Below, piece by piece: positions 1 through 9,949 of a stretch of DNA of 64,000 bases. Source of the stretch: Abelmoschus esculentus (taxonomy: Eukaryota; Streptophyta; Magnoliopsida; Malvales; Malvaceae); NCBI GenBank assembly GCA_035048815.1, contig JAUCBN010000011.1:21592001-21656000 (forward strand). The letters are read 5' to 3'. Numbering within the stretch: the stretch's first letter is position 1; every line of letters begins with the position of its first letter. A program made the position numbers and the translations under genes. Under the pieces are notes generated by a model. It saw only the letters and a list, made by a program, of their open reading frames with translations, had not been told where the DNA came from and did not search any database.

Positions 1-1640
1 CACGACTAATCAAGATAACGTTTATTTATAATCTTGTTGATCTTTCATGCTTTTAACTCACGTATTGAATTTGGATACACGGTTTGTGCTCATGGATAGT
101 TTCTTATGATGTTGGGCTCTGATTTACGGTTCTCTGTGGTCTTTCAATAGTTTAATTCCTTTTATGTTTCATTTATTGATGTAGTCAGATTTGTTCTTAT
201 CTATTTTTTTATTCAGTCTTTTGGATAATTTTTTTTTAAAAAAATCTTGTATAATCCTTCTATTATCTAAAGTTATTAATTTTAGAAAAATATTCAGATT
301 ATGTATTTCGCTTACAATAATAATTATAAATCCTTATTATAATTTTTGGATTTTCTCTTTTAATAAAACCAACAATTTTTATTAAAAAATGTTAATAGAA
401 ATAATTTTACCACACTACTAAGCTAGATACTTGCTTCTATTGAATTTGTGAATTATAAAAAAATTTATGCTAATGTAATATTTAAGGTTTCATTTGGCGA
501 AGTTATTGAAACTTATGATTGGGTGAAGAAGTGTTTAGGGAGAAATTAAAATTTTTTATTTTTCAAAACGCAACGTTTAAAATCAAAAATGCTAAAAAAA
601 TGGCCTAAAATGAGAAAAAAAAACGTATTCGATAACATTTTCCAAAAATTAGGTAAAAAAACAACGTTGAATAAATACGATAAAAAATATTTTTGAAAAT
701 TTTGTTTTAAAAATATTTTTAAATTTTTATATTTGAGATTAGAATGTTAAGATCTATAATTAAATTTTTTAAAGAAGGTAAATGATATTTTAGGCATAAT
801 ATTATAATTATATATAAATGATATCTAAATACTTTAAGATTATAATTTATAAAATATATAAATTTAAATTATCATAAAAATAAAAAAATATATTTTATTA
901 ATAAGTTTGTATTTCTTCAAGAATAGTATGTGTTATATGAAGATGGGCAGAAATAGGATAGAATTACGAGAGAGACCAAAACGAGAATGATGTTATAGAA
1001 AGATCAGGTTTTTTATCTTTAAAATTAACAATCTTTAATAGATAATCTTAAAAATAAAGGGATGAGATTTTAAAATTAGTATATCTTAAAAAATAGTTGG
1101 ACCAAAAATTTTAACAAAACTAAATTCCATTAACTTCAAAACAATAGTGTCTTAAAAAATTATTTTTTTTCAAGAGAACAAGACTTTCTTTTAATAGTTT
1201 TAAAACTTTAAAAAATTAAAAATATAATTAACCATAAAAAATAGGATGAATCAGATCCTCTTAGACTCACCCGATGTTCTATCATTGTATATAAAAATAT
1301 AATAAATTTAAAATATTTTATTTAGTATATTTAATTTTTAAACTAAATAGAATAATAAATGAAGTTTATAATTATAATTTGTCTCTTAAAAGTATTTTTC
1401 TAGCTTTAAAAAGCTAAAAAAAAAAATTGTGTTTAAGTTGAAAAACATTTTTCAAACGCAAATTTATTACAAAAATTAACTGTTTAATATTGTTTTTGAT
1501 CTCAAATCAACTTGTAAAGTCGAAAGCTAACTTAAAAAGTAATGTTAAACAAAGTTTAAGCGACCGATAGAGAATACTTAAGGAAAAGGATATATAAGAT
1601 AATTTTGCACGGGAAAGACGCCTAGTACTAACATGTTAAG
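1..1640. other. AT-rich intergenic DNA
   Basis: No convincing coding region, RNA gene or complete transposon was recognised. The stretch is dominated by A/T runs. The 64-codon open frame near its start has only low-complexity Ile/Phe/Leu/Asn content and is not supported as a gene. Confidence 0.6.
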
Positions 1641-1914
1641 TTGGGTGAGAAATTATATGATGGGTAAGTCTCACCGCGTTATCTATGGGACCAACCACTA
1701 AAAACTATTTATCTCATCTTTTTTTCATGTCGTATTTTCTTAAGAGAATCTTCACTCATATTTACTGTTAATTCATTTTAAAAATAATTTTTTCAAGTGA
1801 AAATCCACTTGGAAAAAAATATGACATGAAAAAATTGATGAATGAGTGTTTTTTAGTGGTTGGTACCATGGATAACGTGGTGAGACTTACCCATAATATA
1901 ATTTCTCTAGTTGG
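1641..1914. mobile_element. Foldback / MITE-like inverted repeat element
   Basis: Two arms of about 105 bp (1641-1745 and 1810-1914) are inverted copies of each other. Both contain the block GGGTAAGTCTCACC, a GTTATC segment and the block ACCAACCACTAAAAA. The 65-bp centre holds a smaller palindrome around GTGAAAATCCAC. It has no coding capacity. The size and near-complete self-complementarity fit a non-autonomous DNA transposon. Exact termini and the target duplication could not be fixed, so the superfamily is unassigned. Confidence 0.75.
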
Positions 1915-2949
1915 ATAGGGGATTTGCACCGATTATACTAAAAATTAAAGATACAATAAAAAATAAGATTTAAGATAAAATATAAATATTTAAAAATAAA
2001 AAATAAATTTATAATTAATTTAATTTTTTAAATATATATATAATTATGATTGACTTAAGCATTTTCCTACCCAACTACAAGATAATTTTAAATTTTATCC
2101 CACTATCTATTTTGCTTGTGTAAACACCTTTTCTCATGCTATTTGCCACAATTCACTATCAATATGGTAGATATTCAAATGACGATGAGAGCACATTTAA
2201 GTGATTCAAACGTGGGTTCCATTCACTTAAAAAATTGACATAATAATATAATAATTTTATATATTGAAAATAAATAATATTGAATAATATATTAAGAAAT
2301 AAAAAGAATTCCTCGTGGTTGACGCTACGTTTCTCTTTAAACTATTAAAGCTTGGGTTCTAAGCATTTATTTTAATAAATATTATCATTATTTTTTTTAT
2401 CAATATGATCTTATGAATTCAATAAAAAATAAAAAATATCATAAATACAACATACTCGAACAAAATAAAAAAAAACAATTAAATTCACTAAAAACTTGTA
2501 AAAAAAATCGAAAGTGTCAAAGGAAAGCAAACCGTTTTTTTAATGAGTTTTAATAGTTTTAAAGTAATTGCAATATATTTTACCCGTTTATATATATTTT
2601 TAACCCACGAATTAGGTAGACATACCTGTTTGAATATGTCATCATATTATTTTATATACTTTGAGAAATTACTTAATATAATCAATGACAGATTTACATG
2701 AAAGGGTGGGTAAGCATGTCCGTGTCCATTCTAAATATTTTAAAGTTTATATATTTGATTTAAAATTTTCGACTCACAACATCAACTACAAAAGAAATAT
2801 TTGATCTTATTAAAGTTAAATAGATAAAACTATCAAATAATTGTCATACATCATATCATTTTTAAATTTTTCCCTTTATTAGTACAAATTTTGACATTTG
2901 GTTTTATTAGAGTAGAAATTAACTTGCAATTGAGCATTTCAAATTTATT
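1915..2949. other. AT-rich DNA, no gene seen
   Basis: Nothing coding is recognised. This stretch lies where the 3' end and 3' LTR of the old minus-strand copia element (next entry) would be expected, but no LTR boundary could be identified. Confidence 0.5.
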
Positions 2950-4003
2950 TTAATAGATTACAAGAAGAAAACTTTCTCTCGGTGTGATCAATCTCTAAAC
3001 TAATAAAATATCCAAATTATTCAATTCATTTATTTGGAAGTGAACTGATAAATTTTTCTTAGTTCGAAGAATTTCTTCCTCAAAATCATCCATGATGATT
3101 AAATTATCCATATATGTCAGCACAATTGCTAGTTTTTCTTTAGTTGCTTTCACAAATAGACTAAAATCTAAAGGAGTCATAAAATAGTCACCATGAGTTA
3201 GAAACTCAACAATCTTGCCATACCAAAACTTGGGTGTTTGCTTCAACCCATACAACACCTTTTGAAACTCATATACATACTCACAATGATCTCGACTTTG
3301 AAAATCAAACGATTGATCTATGTAAATCTCTCGATCTAGCTCTTCATATAAAAATATATTCTTTATATTCATTTATCATAAGTTTCAGTCCTTGATAGTT
3401 GTCTGTGCTAATAGGACTCAAACAATTATAAGATTCATCACTAGACTAAATATTTTATTATAATCTAGCCTATATAGTTGAGAGAATCTTTGAATTAAAA
3501 ATCGAGCCTTGTACCTCTCAATCTATCCATCTGTATGATGTTTTATCTTGTAAATCCATTTACAAGAAATAGTTTTCATATCTCTTGATTTTGATATAAC
3601 CTCCCACGTATGATTATCCTAAGTGCAATAATCTCCTTTATCATTGTTTTATCTATTCTGCTTTTTGAGAAGTTTCTTCAAAAATTTTTGATCTTTTTGT
3701 ATCATATTTTTACTAAAACAATATTAACATATCTTAGATTTGGTTTTCTGATCTTTGTTGATCTTCTAAGTAATGTTGTTTTTTCTATTTCATTTGGATC
3801 ATCATCTTTGGTCGATTATTTTTGAACATCAGATTGAAATAGTTTTTGAGCTTGCGTTATTCATCATCAATAATTTTAGTTTCATCTTAACTCAATTGAA
3901 CATGAGAATATTATAATTCTCTCTTGAAAGTATTTGAGTCTAACAATAACTTTATTGGAGGACCACCATAAAAATGTTTTATCAAACACCATATTGTGAG
4001 ACA
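2950..4003 (-). pseudogene. Ty1/copia pol remnant (reverse transcriptase part)
   Basis: Reading the minus strand gives decayed copia reverse transcriptase. The segment 3372-2995 encodes EELDREIYIDQ, VLYGLKQTPKFWY and a degenerate catalytic region where the usual YVDD reads TYMDN. Upstream (3620-3440) the frame gives HTDG and ERYKARF, the N-terminal RT block, with stop codons. At 4000-3960 it gives a SHNMVFDKTF segment, matching the linker between integrase and RT. The reading continues, across an 18.9-kb insertion, into the integrase remnant that ends at 22902, so the two pieces are one element. It is non-functional through stops, frameshifts and insertions. Confidence 0.85.
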
Positions 4004-4008
4004 CATAA

Positions 4009-6332
4009 TGTAACACCCTCGATCTAGTGTCACATTTGGTCTTCGGTCAAAACCCCGTATTTCAAAAATTTCATTTTCAAAACCCAAATGACAAGTTCAA
4101 AATCAAAACCATAAAAAGTTCATTTAAACAAATCCATTTCAAATATATAAATTCAAGTAATTCAAACAATTGGAGTTCTAAAATAGTTATAGATAACTTA
4201 AAGCATTCAACCCAATTTATATAAGAGTTACAACACATATAGGTTCTACAAGTACATTGCCCAAATACATCAAATGTTTGTACTCTGACATTAAGTCAAT
4301 GCTGAAATCACAACCTCGATAGTGCTCCTCTGGTTCCGACTTCACCTAACCTATGCACGAAAACACATTTCAAAATATTGAGCTACAGAAGCTCAATGGG
4401 TACACCGTTACTTGACCAACATCGCACATATCATGAATAAAGCAATGCAATACATGTAATATCATGAGTGATGAGATGACGCTATCATAATCGCCTAAAC
4501 ACATGGCATAAATGAATGTATACTATCGTATACAACATATAAATATCAACCCAAACCATAAAGTAGTAAGGCTCGCTTCGACACAGCATTGGGATCCTCC
4601 ACTACAAGTGAGGCTCGCGTCCACAAAGCATCGGGATTCTCCACTACGAATGAGGTTTGTGTCCATACAACTTTGAGATTTAATACAAGGATTAAGGCCC
4701 ACGTCCACACAACATTAAGATCCTCTAATCTCATGCTCGGAATACCCTATTGAGTATCTTCGAATGAGGCCCGTGTCCATACAGCATCAAGATCTTTCAT
4801 TCGATATAGTCTTCAATACATCACCCAGAATGTTAAATCGAATGGCCTTCTTTGTGTTACAACACTATTTGGGTATCCGTATTCCAACACACAATGGTTT
4901 ATCCTAAGCTAAGAAACCTATTAGCACACAACAAGGTTCTAGCTATCATAAATCACCAAAACCATCAAGGATCCCTATGGTTTCTATCATTCAATTTAAT
5001 AACCTATCTTATCAACTTTTTAGTCTAATTATTCATATACGAGGTTTAATTTATTAGTTTCTTGATTATTTTAATTGTTTTACACCATAAGAGACCCTTA
5101 GAAACCATTATCACGAAATATAGAGCCTCCTAACTCAAACCACTAATTATTTGTATATATTTCCTATGGGTATCGATATGCCTATATGGGGTATCAAAAC
5201 ATATCAGTATCGATACGCCCATAGTGGGTATCGTATTGCCTAAGTATCGATACACTTTCTTTGTGTATCGTTACGCTGAGACGATATCTTCAAAAGGACC
5301 AAAAGAAACCTACCCGTATCGATACCCCAATATGGGGTATCGATACGCCCTAAGTTATGATACTCCCCTAAGGAGGTATCAAAATGATTTATTGTTAGAG
5401 TTTTTGGTTTCAAAACACGGGCAGGGTGTTCCGAAACGCCTATTGTCTAAGCCTTTGTTTTCTCCCTATTGTATCGATACGCGAACACTAGGTATTTGTA
5501 CGCCTGCACGAAAATACAAGTCTGGGCCCAAAAATCGCTTAGAACACAACCCAAATCACTTCCAAAGATTTAAAACTATTCTTACACGATATTGAGGTGA
5601 TAAAATGTGTTTTACCATTAGCTTCAACCCAATTAACAAATCAAACTGAAAATCACCATTAAAGCTCCCTAAGCTACCAAATAAAGCAAACATGCATATC
5701 ACAAGCAATGCATCCTATTTTCAAGAGATATATGATGCAATAAGATTTAGAAGGGTACCAACCTTAAGCCATATCAACTAAAAACGTCTCCTCAAGCCTT
5801 CTCCTTGCCAAGACTCCTAGGTGAAGTTCCAAATTCTTTCTCTACAAGAAAGACATAAACCAACCATTGGACTTTTCCCATGGATGATTTGGAAATCAAA
5901 CACTTCAACTAACAACTGAGGATCCAACAACATACTCTTTTTTCATTCTTGTTTCTTCAAGGCTCACTCAAAACCTTCCACCACTAAACCTTAACTTTTT
6001 TACCTTTTTAGATAGATCTCACACAGCACATCAACTTCATCTCAAGCTCCTAAACTGGATTCACAAGCAAACTCAGCAAATGGTGCAACTTGGACTCAGA
6101 TTTTTTATGAAGAGGATGAGGAAAGAAGGAGAACAAGAGGGTGATTTCACTTTTTTTTCTTTTCTACAGAGAACATTTCTCTCAATCATTCCTTTTTCAC
6201 CCCAAAGTGAAATTACCATAAAACCCTTCATAAAAACCCTCTAGGTCCAACAACACTCAAGCCCAACTCTCAAACTAGCCTAACACTGAAACTCAAGGCC
6301 CAAACATCAGAGTCCAATGTTCGGGTTAACCA
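4009..6332 (-). repeat. 3' LTR of the outer Tekay-like element (major part)
   Basis: Begins TGTAACACCC at 4009. It aligns along its length with 19318-22896 (for example the blocks at 4050-4250 and 19380-19560). It is cut at 6332 by the inner element and resumes at 15474-15509, where it ends GTTACA. It contains tandem hairpin units (4563-4645 are the clearest) and several copies or variants of the GTATCGATAC palindrome between 5160 and 5490. Confidence 0.85.
4563..4800 (-). repeat. Tandem hairpin array in the outer 3' LTR
   Basis: Several consecutive units of about 44 bp share a core resembling GTCCACACAGCATCGGGAT, with outer arms that pair within the unit: GTAGT (4563-4567) with ACTAC (4601-4605), then AGTG (4607-4610) with CACT (4642-4645). 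Later units to about 4800 are more decayed. This is the reverse-complement equivalent of the array at 7749-7992 in the inner element. Confidence 0.7.
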
Positions 6333-7201
6333 TGTAACGACCCGGATTCGGATCCGAGGGTCGGGTTAACCCGAGACGTTTGGCCTTGGTTTTGGGCCTT
6401 GGGTTTTATGGTTTTGGGCATGTTGGGCCCTTGACTTGTTGGGCTTGTGAGTTGTAGGTGAGGGCACTTTGGTAAATGCCTTTTTAGATGACAAAGATGG
6501 GTATAGGGGAGTTAATTCCTCCTGCAAAGTGAGCTTATCTCCTCCTTTTTCTTCATCTTCTTTATCTTTGTAGCAAGGTAAGGGAGAACAAAAAGGTGAG
6601 GTTTTTATCGGTTTGGTGAAGGATCTCGTTTTTTGCTGGGAAAGAAGGTTGTAGGGCTTCTAAGGATCTATAAAACAAGTTAGGGATGAGCTAGTTTAGT
6701 GGAGAGAAGGGTTTTATGGGGGTTTTAGCTTGAGCTCAGGAATGAATTTTTAGGAGCTTAAATCTATACTCTTTTAGTGTTTTAAGCTTCTAAAATCTTC
6801 TCCAAAGTGTGCCTAATCCGTTCTTCATCTTTCTCTTGTAGAGAAAGAGGCTTGTGAACCATCATCTAGCTTTGGGAGGGGAAAAGCTTGAAGAGGTGTG
6901 GAGCTCGTGTTTGTTGTTGTGTTTGCTTGAGGTTGGTAGTTCCAACTCTTTCTTCATCATCCCTTCATGGTAGAATGTATAGCATATAGAAAAATCATGT
7001 ATGCGTGTTGTCTTGCTTGGTTTGCTTGAAAATGGATCATTAATGGTGAAATCCGAGAGTATGTATAAAATGGTTGGAAATTGATGTTAAAACATCCTAA
7101 ATACACATAGAAATGGGTAAGAGAACTTTGGAATCGTTTAGGTGAGGTTTGGGGACGAAACTCTAGAATTTCTAAGTGCAGACTCGTTCTTCGTGCAAGG
7201 A

Positions 7202-7464
7202 GTATCGATACTCGGGCTACCTGTATCGATACCCATGAATATGGTTAGGCTTGTCGATCAGGGGTATCGAACTAGGGTTCGATACTGAGGGGTTCTAGAA
7301 AATTTTTGTATCGATACCTGTATCAAAACAGGTTCTCCCATTTTGTCGACTTTTGAAGTTGGTAAACGGTATCGATACTGGTATCGATACCTAGGTGTTC
7401 GAGACTCTCTTTAGGTGGATATCGATACAGGGTATTTTGATACCCTACATAAGGGTATCGATAC
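7202..7464. repeat. Cluster of GTATCGATAC palindromes in the LTR
   Basis: Perfect 10-bp palindromes occur at 7202-7211, 7223-7232, 7308-7317, 7369-7378, 7381-7390 and 7455-7464, with near matches between them (for example at about 7419). The same motif recurs at the equivalent place in the 3' LTR (14229-14440), in both outer LTRs (5160-5490; 21711-22040) and once or more in the solo LTR at 27660-27920. The role is unknown; a protein-binding site is one possibility. Confidence 0.85.
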
Positions 7465-7706
7465 CTCTATGTATTTTGGTTAAGATGGTAGAGTTTTGGG
7501 GCTCGGTGGTTCTTAGTAAATAATTACTTTAATCTAAAAGCTACAAAATGAATTATCGAACTAAGATTGATGTTATAACTCCTAAGGACTAATTGAGATA
7601 ATCTTAAACAACTTGTTGTGATAAGATCCTAGGTGGATCGTTCGTGTGGTTTAAGTCCTTTGTGTTGGAAATCCGGATATCCATAAGTGTTGCAACATGT
7701 TGAAGG

Positions 7707-7992
7707 TCATCCGATGTAATATCCCGGATGATGATCTGATGACTATCCCGAGTGTAAGATCCCGATGCTGTGTGGACACGGGCCTCATTCGAAGATACTC
7801 GATGTGATATTCCGAGTATGGGATTTGTAGGATCCCGATACTGTGTGGACGCGGGCCTCAATCCTGGATGTAGGATCCCGATGCTGTGTGGACGCGGGCC
7901 TCATCCTTGAGTATGGGATCCCGTTGCTGTGTAGACGCAGGCCCTACTCGTAGTGTAGGATCCCGATGCTGTGTGGACACGGGCCTCACTAC
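7707..7992 (+). repeat. Tandem array of hairpins with constant core and changing stems
   Basis: Five abutting units of about 45 bp share the core AGGATCCCGATGCTGTGTGG, followed by ACGCGGGCCT. Within each unit CCCG pairs with CGGG and AGG with CCT. The outer arms differ between units but pair within each: CGAGTG/CATTCG (7749-7754, 7786-7791), GGATT/AATCC (7821-7825, 7860-7864), GGATG/CATCC (7866-7870, 7902-7906), GAGTA/TACTC (7909-7913, 7945-7949) and GTAGTG/CACTAC (7950-7955, 7987-7992). A separate perfect stem TCATCCG/CGGATGA (7707-7713, 7725-7731) precedes them. Confidence 0.9.
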
Positions 7993-8547
7993 CTTGTGTG
8001 TTTTGATTGATTTGTATATGCTGTATGCGATAATATACATCTCATTTATGTCATGCGATAGGCAAGCATGCTAGACCATCATACCATGCATATGATTTAT
8101 ATGCTATGCTTTACTGCTTTGATATGCATGATGTTGGTCGAGTTTGGCGTATCCACTGAGTTTATGTGGCTCAGCGTTTGAAATTTGTTTTCGTGTGTAG
8201 GTTAGGTGAAGCGGGTTTTGTGGAGCACCATCAAGGTTTAGACTTTCAGCATCGACCGATTTGTTAGAGTACAGTTATTAGATGTAGTGGGCATAGTACT
8301 ATGTTAAACCCTATTTGTAATTTGTAACTCTATTATTTTTAATTGGGTCGAATGTTTTTAAATGGTCTATAATAATTTTGGAGCTCCGATTCTTTAAACT
8401 ATTTTGGCTATGTTTTAACTCGTTTTGAATTTTATGAATTAAGTTGTACTTGGATTTTGTTACTTGTTGGATTTTTAAAGAAAATTTTGAGATACGGGTT
8501 TTGGGTCGGAGGCCCACTGTGACATCCGGGTAGGGTGTTACATTTAA

Positions 8548-8559
8548 TGGTATAAGAGC
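8548..8559 (+). promoter_or_regulatory. Primer-binding site (initiator Met tRNA) of inner element
   Basis: TGGTATAAGAGC, five bases inside the 5' LTR end, differs at one position from the usual plant initiator-tRNA complement TGGTATCAGAGC. It marks the start of minus-strand DNA synthesis for the inner element. Confidence 0.85.
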
Positions 8560-8687
8560 TCAGGTTAAGTCGGTTCTAGAAGTTCCCAAGGGAGTCTAGT
8601 GTGTTATATAAGTGTTGACTAGTACTTGCCCACGAGTCGATATAGTACTTCTTTTAAAGCTGAAATTTCGATGGTGTAATCCTGTTT

Positions 8688-9790
8688 GTGGTTGTTGTGC
8701 AGAGGTTGCTAAGCATGCCTAAATGCGTGAGAGATCAGGAGGAGAGCCAGGGTTCTCGAGGAGGAGACTCCGACTATGAGTATGAGCCCAATGAGAAGGT
8801 ACCATCGGATGATTCAGTTGGTCAAGGGACCAACTACTCTGCTCAGTTGAATCGTATTTTACGTAGGATAATGAGAGCTATACCGAGGCCATCTTCTACG
8901 CCTCGTGAGGAACCGATGGAGAGGATGTGGAGATAGGGTACTGTTGACTTCTTTGGCACGGGATAGGATAATCCCGTATAGGCAGATCAGTGGTTGCACG
9001 ACACGAGGTGGATCATGAGGCAGATGAGACTGAGGTTAGAGGATAAGCTATCGTATATGTTGTCGCTTCTAAAGGGCAACGCTAGAGAGTGGTGGGAGAC
9101 TGTTGAGCAAGGTTGGTATCCCCATCATCCTAAGTGGGAGGACTTTCTTGAGGAGTTCGAGAGCAAGTATGTGGGTGAGACTTACATCGACACCCTGAGG
9201 GAACGGTTTACCCATCTGGTTCAGGGGAACCATTCGGTCTTCGCTTATGAGCAGAAGTTCCTCTAGTTGAGTCGATATGCCCCGGAGCTTATTGCTATCG
9301 AGAAGATGAGATGTAAGAGGTTCTTGAGAGGTCTGAGGAAGGAGATCCAGACTTATCTTACTTCTAGACCACCTACGATGTTTTTAGAGTTAGCTACCAG
9401 TGCTAAGTCCTTTGAGTAGGTTCAGGGTTTGACCTATGGGCCGTTTGTTAGCCAGGGAGTCTCTAGTGGAGTCAATCAGAGTCTTACAGACAACTCTCGG
9501 TCCCACTCTGGTAGGAGTAAGAACCGTTGGAACCAAAATAGAGGAGTATCGAATCAGAGTTCGAGGTCAGACCAGAGGTCAGAGTCGGTAGGACATAGAA
9601 GACAATATGTGTCTTCTTCTGCTGGGGTCCCGAGGGTTTACAAAGAAGTGTCAGTGTTCAGGTTTATAATCAGTGTGACCGGAATCATCGAGGACCGTGT
9701 TGGGGCAATACTAGAGTTTGCTTTCAGTGTGAGTCTTCGGAGCACTTTGTGAGGGATTGTCCTGAGGTTGTGACGTCACCACCGGGTCAG
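8688..9790 (+). pseudogene. gag of inner Tekay-like element, broken
   Basis: Capsid-type gag is readable in one main frame with stops at about 8934, 8979, 9265 and 9418. Recognisable parts are GNAREWWETVEQGW (9079-9120), the region around RERFTHLVQG (9199-9228) and a basic Ser/Arg/Gln-rich segment (9430-9620). A zinc-knuckle-like stretch follows in another frame near 9715-9765 (CFQCE...HFVRDC). The start near 8688-8716 precedes an acidic N-terminus, matching the gag on the minus strand at 18.5 kb. Several stops are TAG at positions where Gln is expected. Confidence 0.85.
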
Positions 9791-9949
9791 GCTTAGAGGA
9801 CTGTGTTTCAGGCTTAGAGGGGCCGCGGGTGTTCGTCTGGTGGAGCTAGTCATGCATCAGGAGGCACCTTTCAGTCCACTGCTAGAGCACCCGTGAAACA
9901 GTATGCTGTGAGGGAACAGGAGGACTGTGCTGCGACCGATGTGATCTCA

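Larger units (their letters stand above)
6333..8542 (+). repeat. 5' LTR of inner Tekay-like element
   Basis: 2210 bp, beginning TGTAACGACCC and ending GGGTGTTACA. The 3' LTR is about 96 bp shorter, mainly from loss of a segment corresponding to about 7275-7330 and loss of one hairpin unit. Inside, in order, are a pyrimidine-rich leader-like region (6530-6970), the GTATCGATAC palindrome cluster (7202-7464) and the hairpin array (7707-7992). Confidence 0.92.

Noticed and set aside
7740..7992. CRISPR-like appearance: regular near-identical repeats separated by short variable segments
   Set aside because: The window is plant nuclear DNA inside an LTR, the 'spacers' are self-complementary arms paired around each repeat, and no cas-like gene is present.
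7604..8074. Overlapping open frames on both strands rich in the repeated words ASTQHRDP / CCVDAGPT
   Set aside because: They are translations of the LTR hairpin array; the same frames recur in the other LTR with stops and shifts, so they are repeats and not genes. The same applies to 14545-15003 and 4523-4734.
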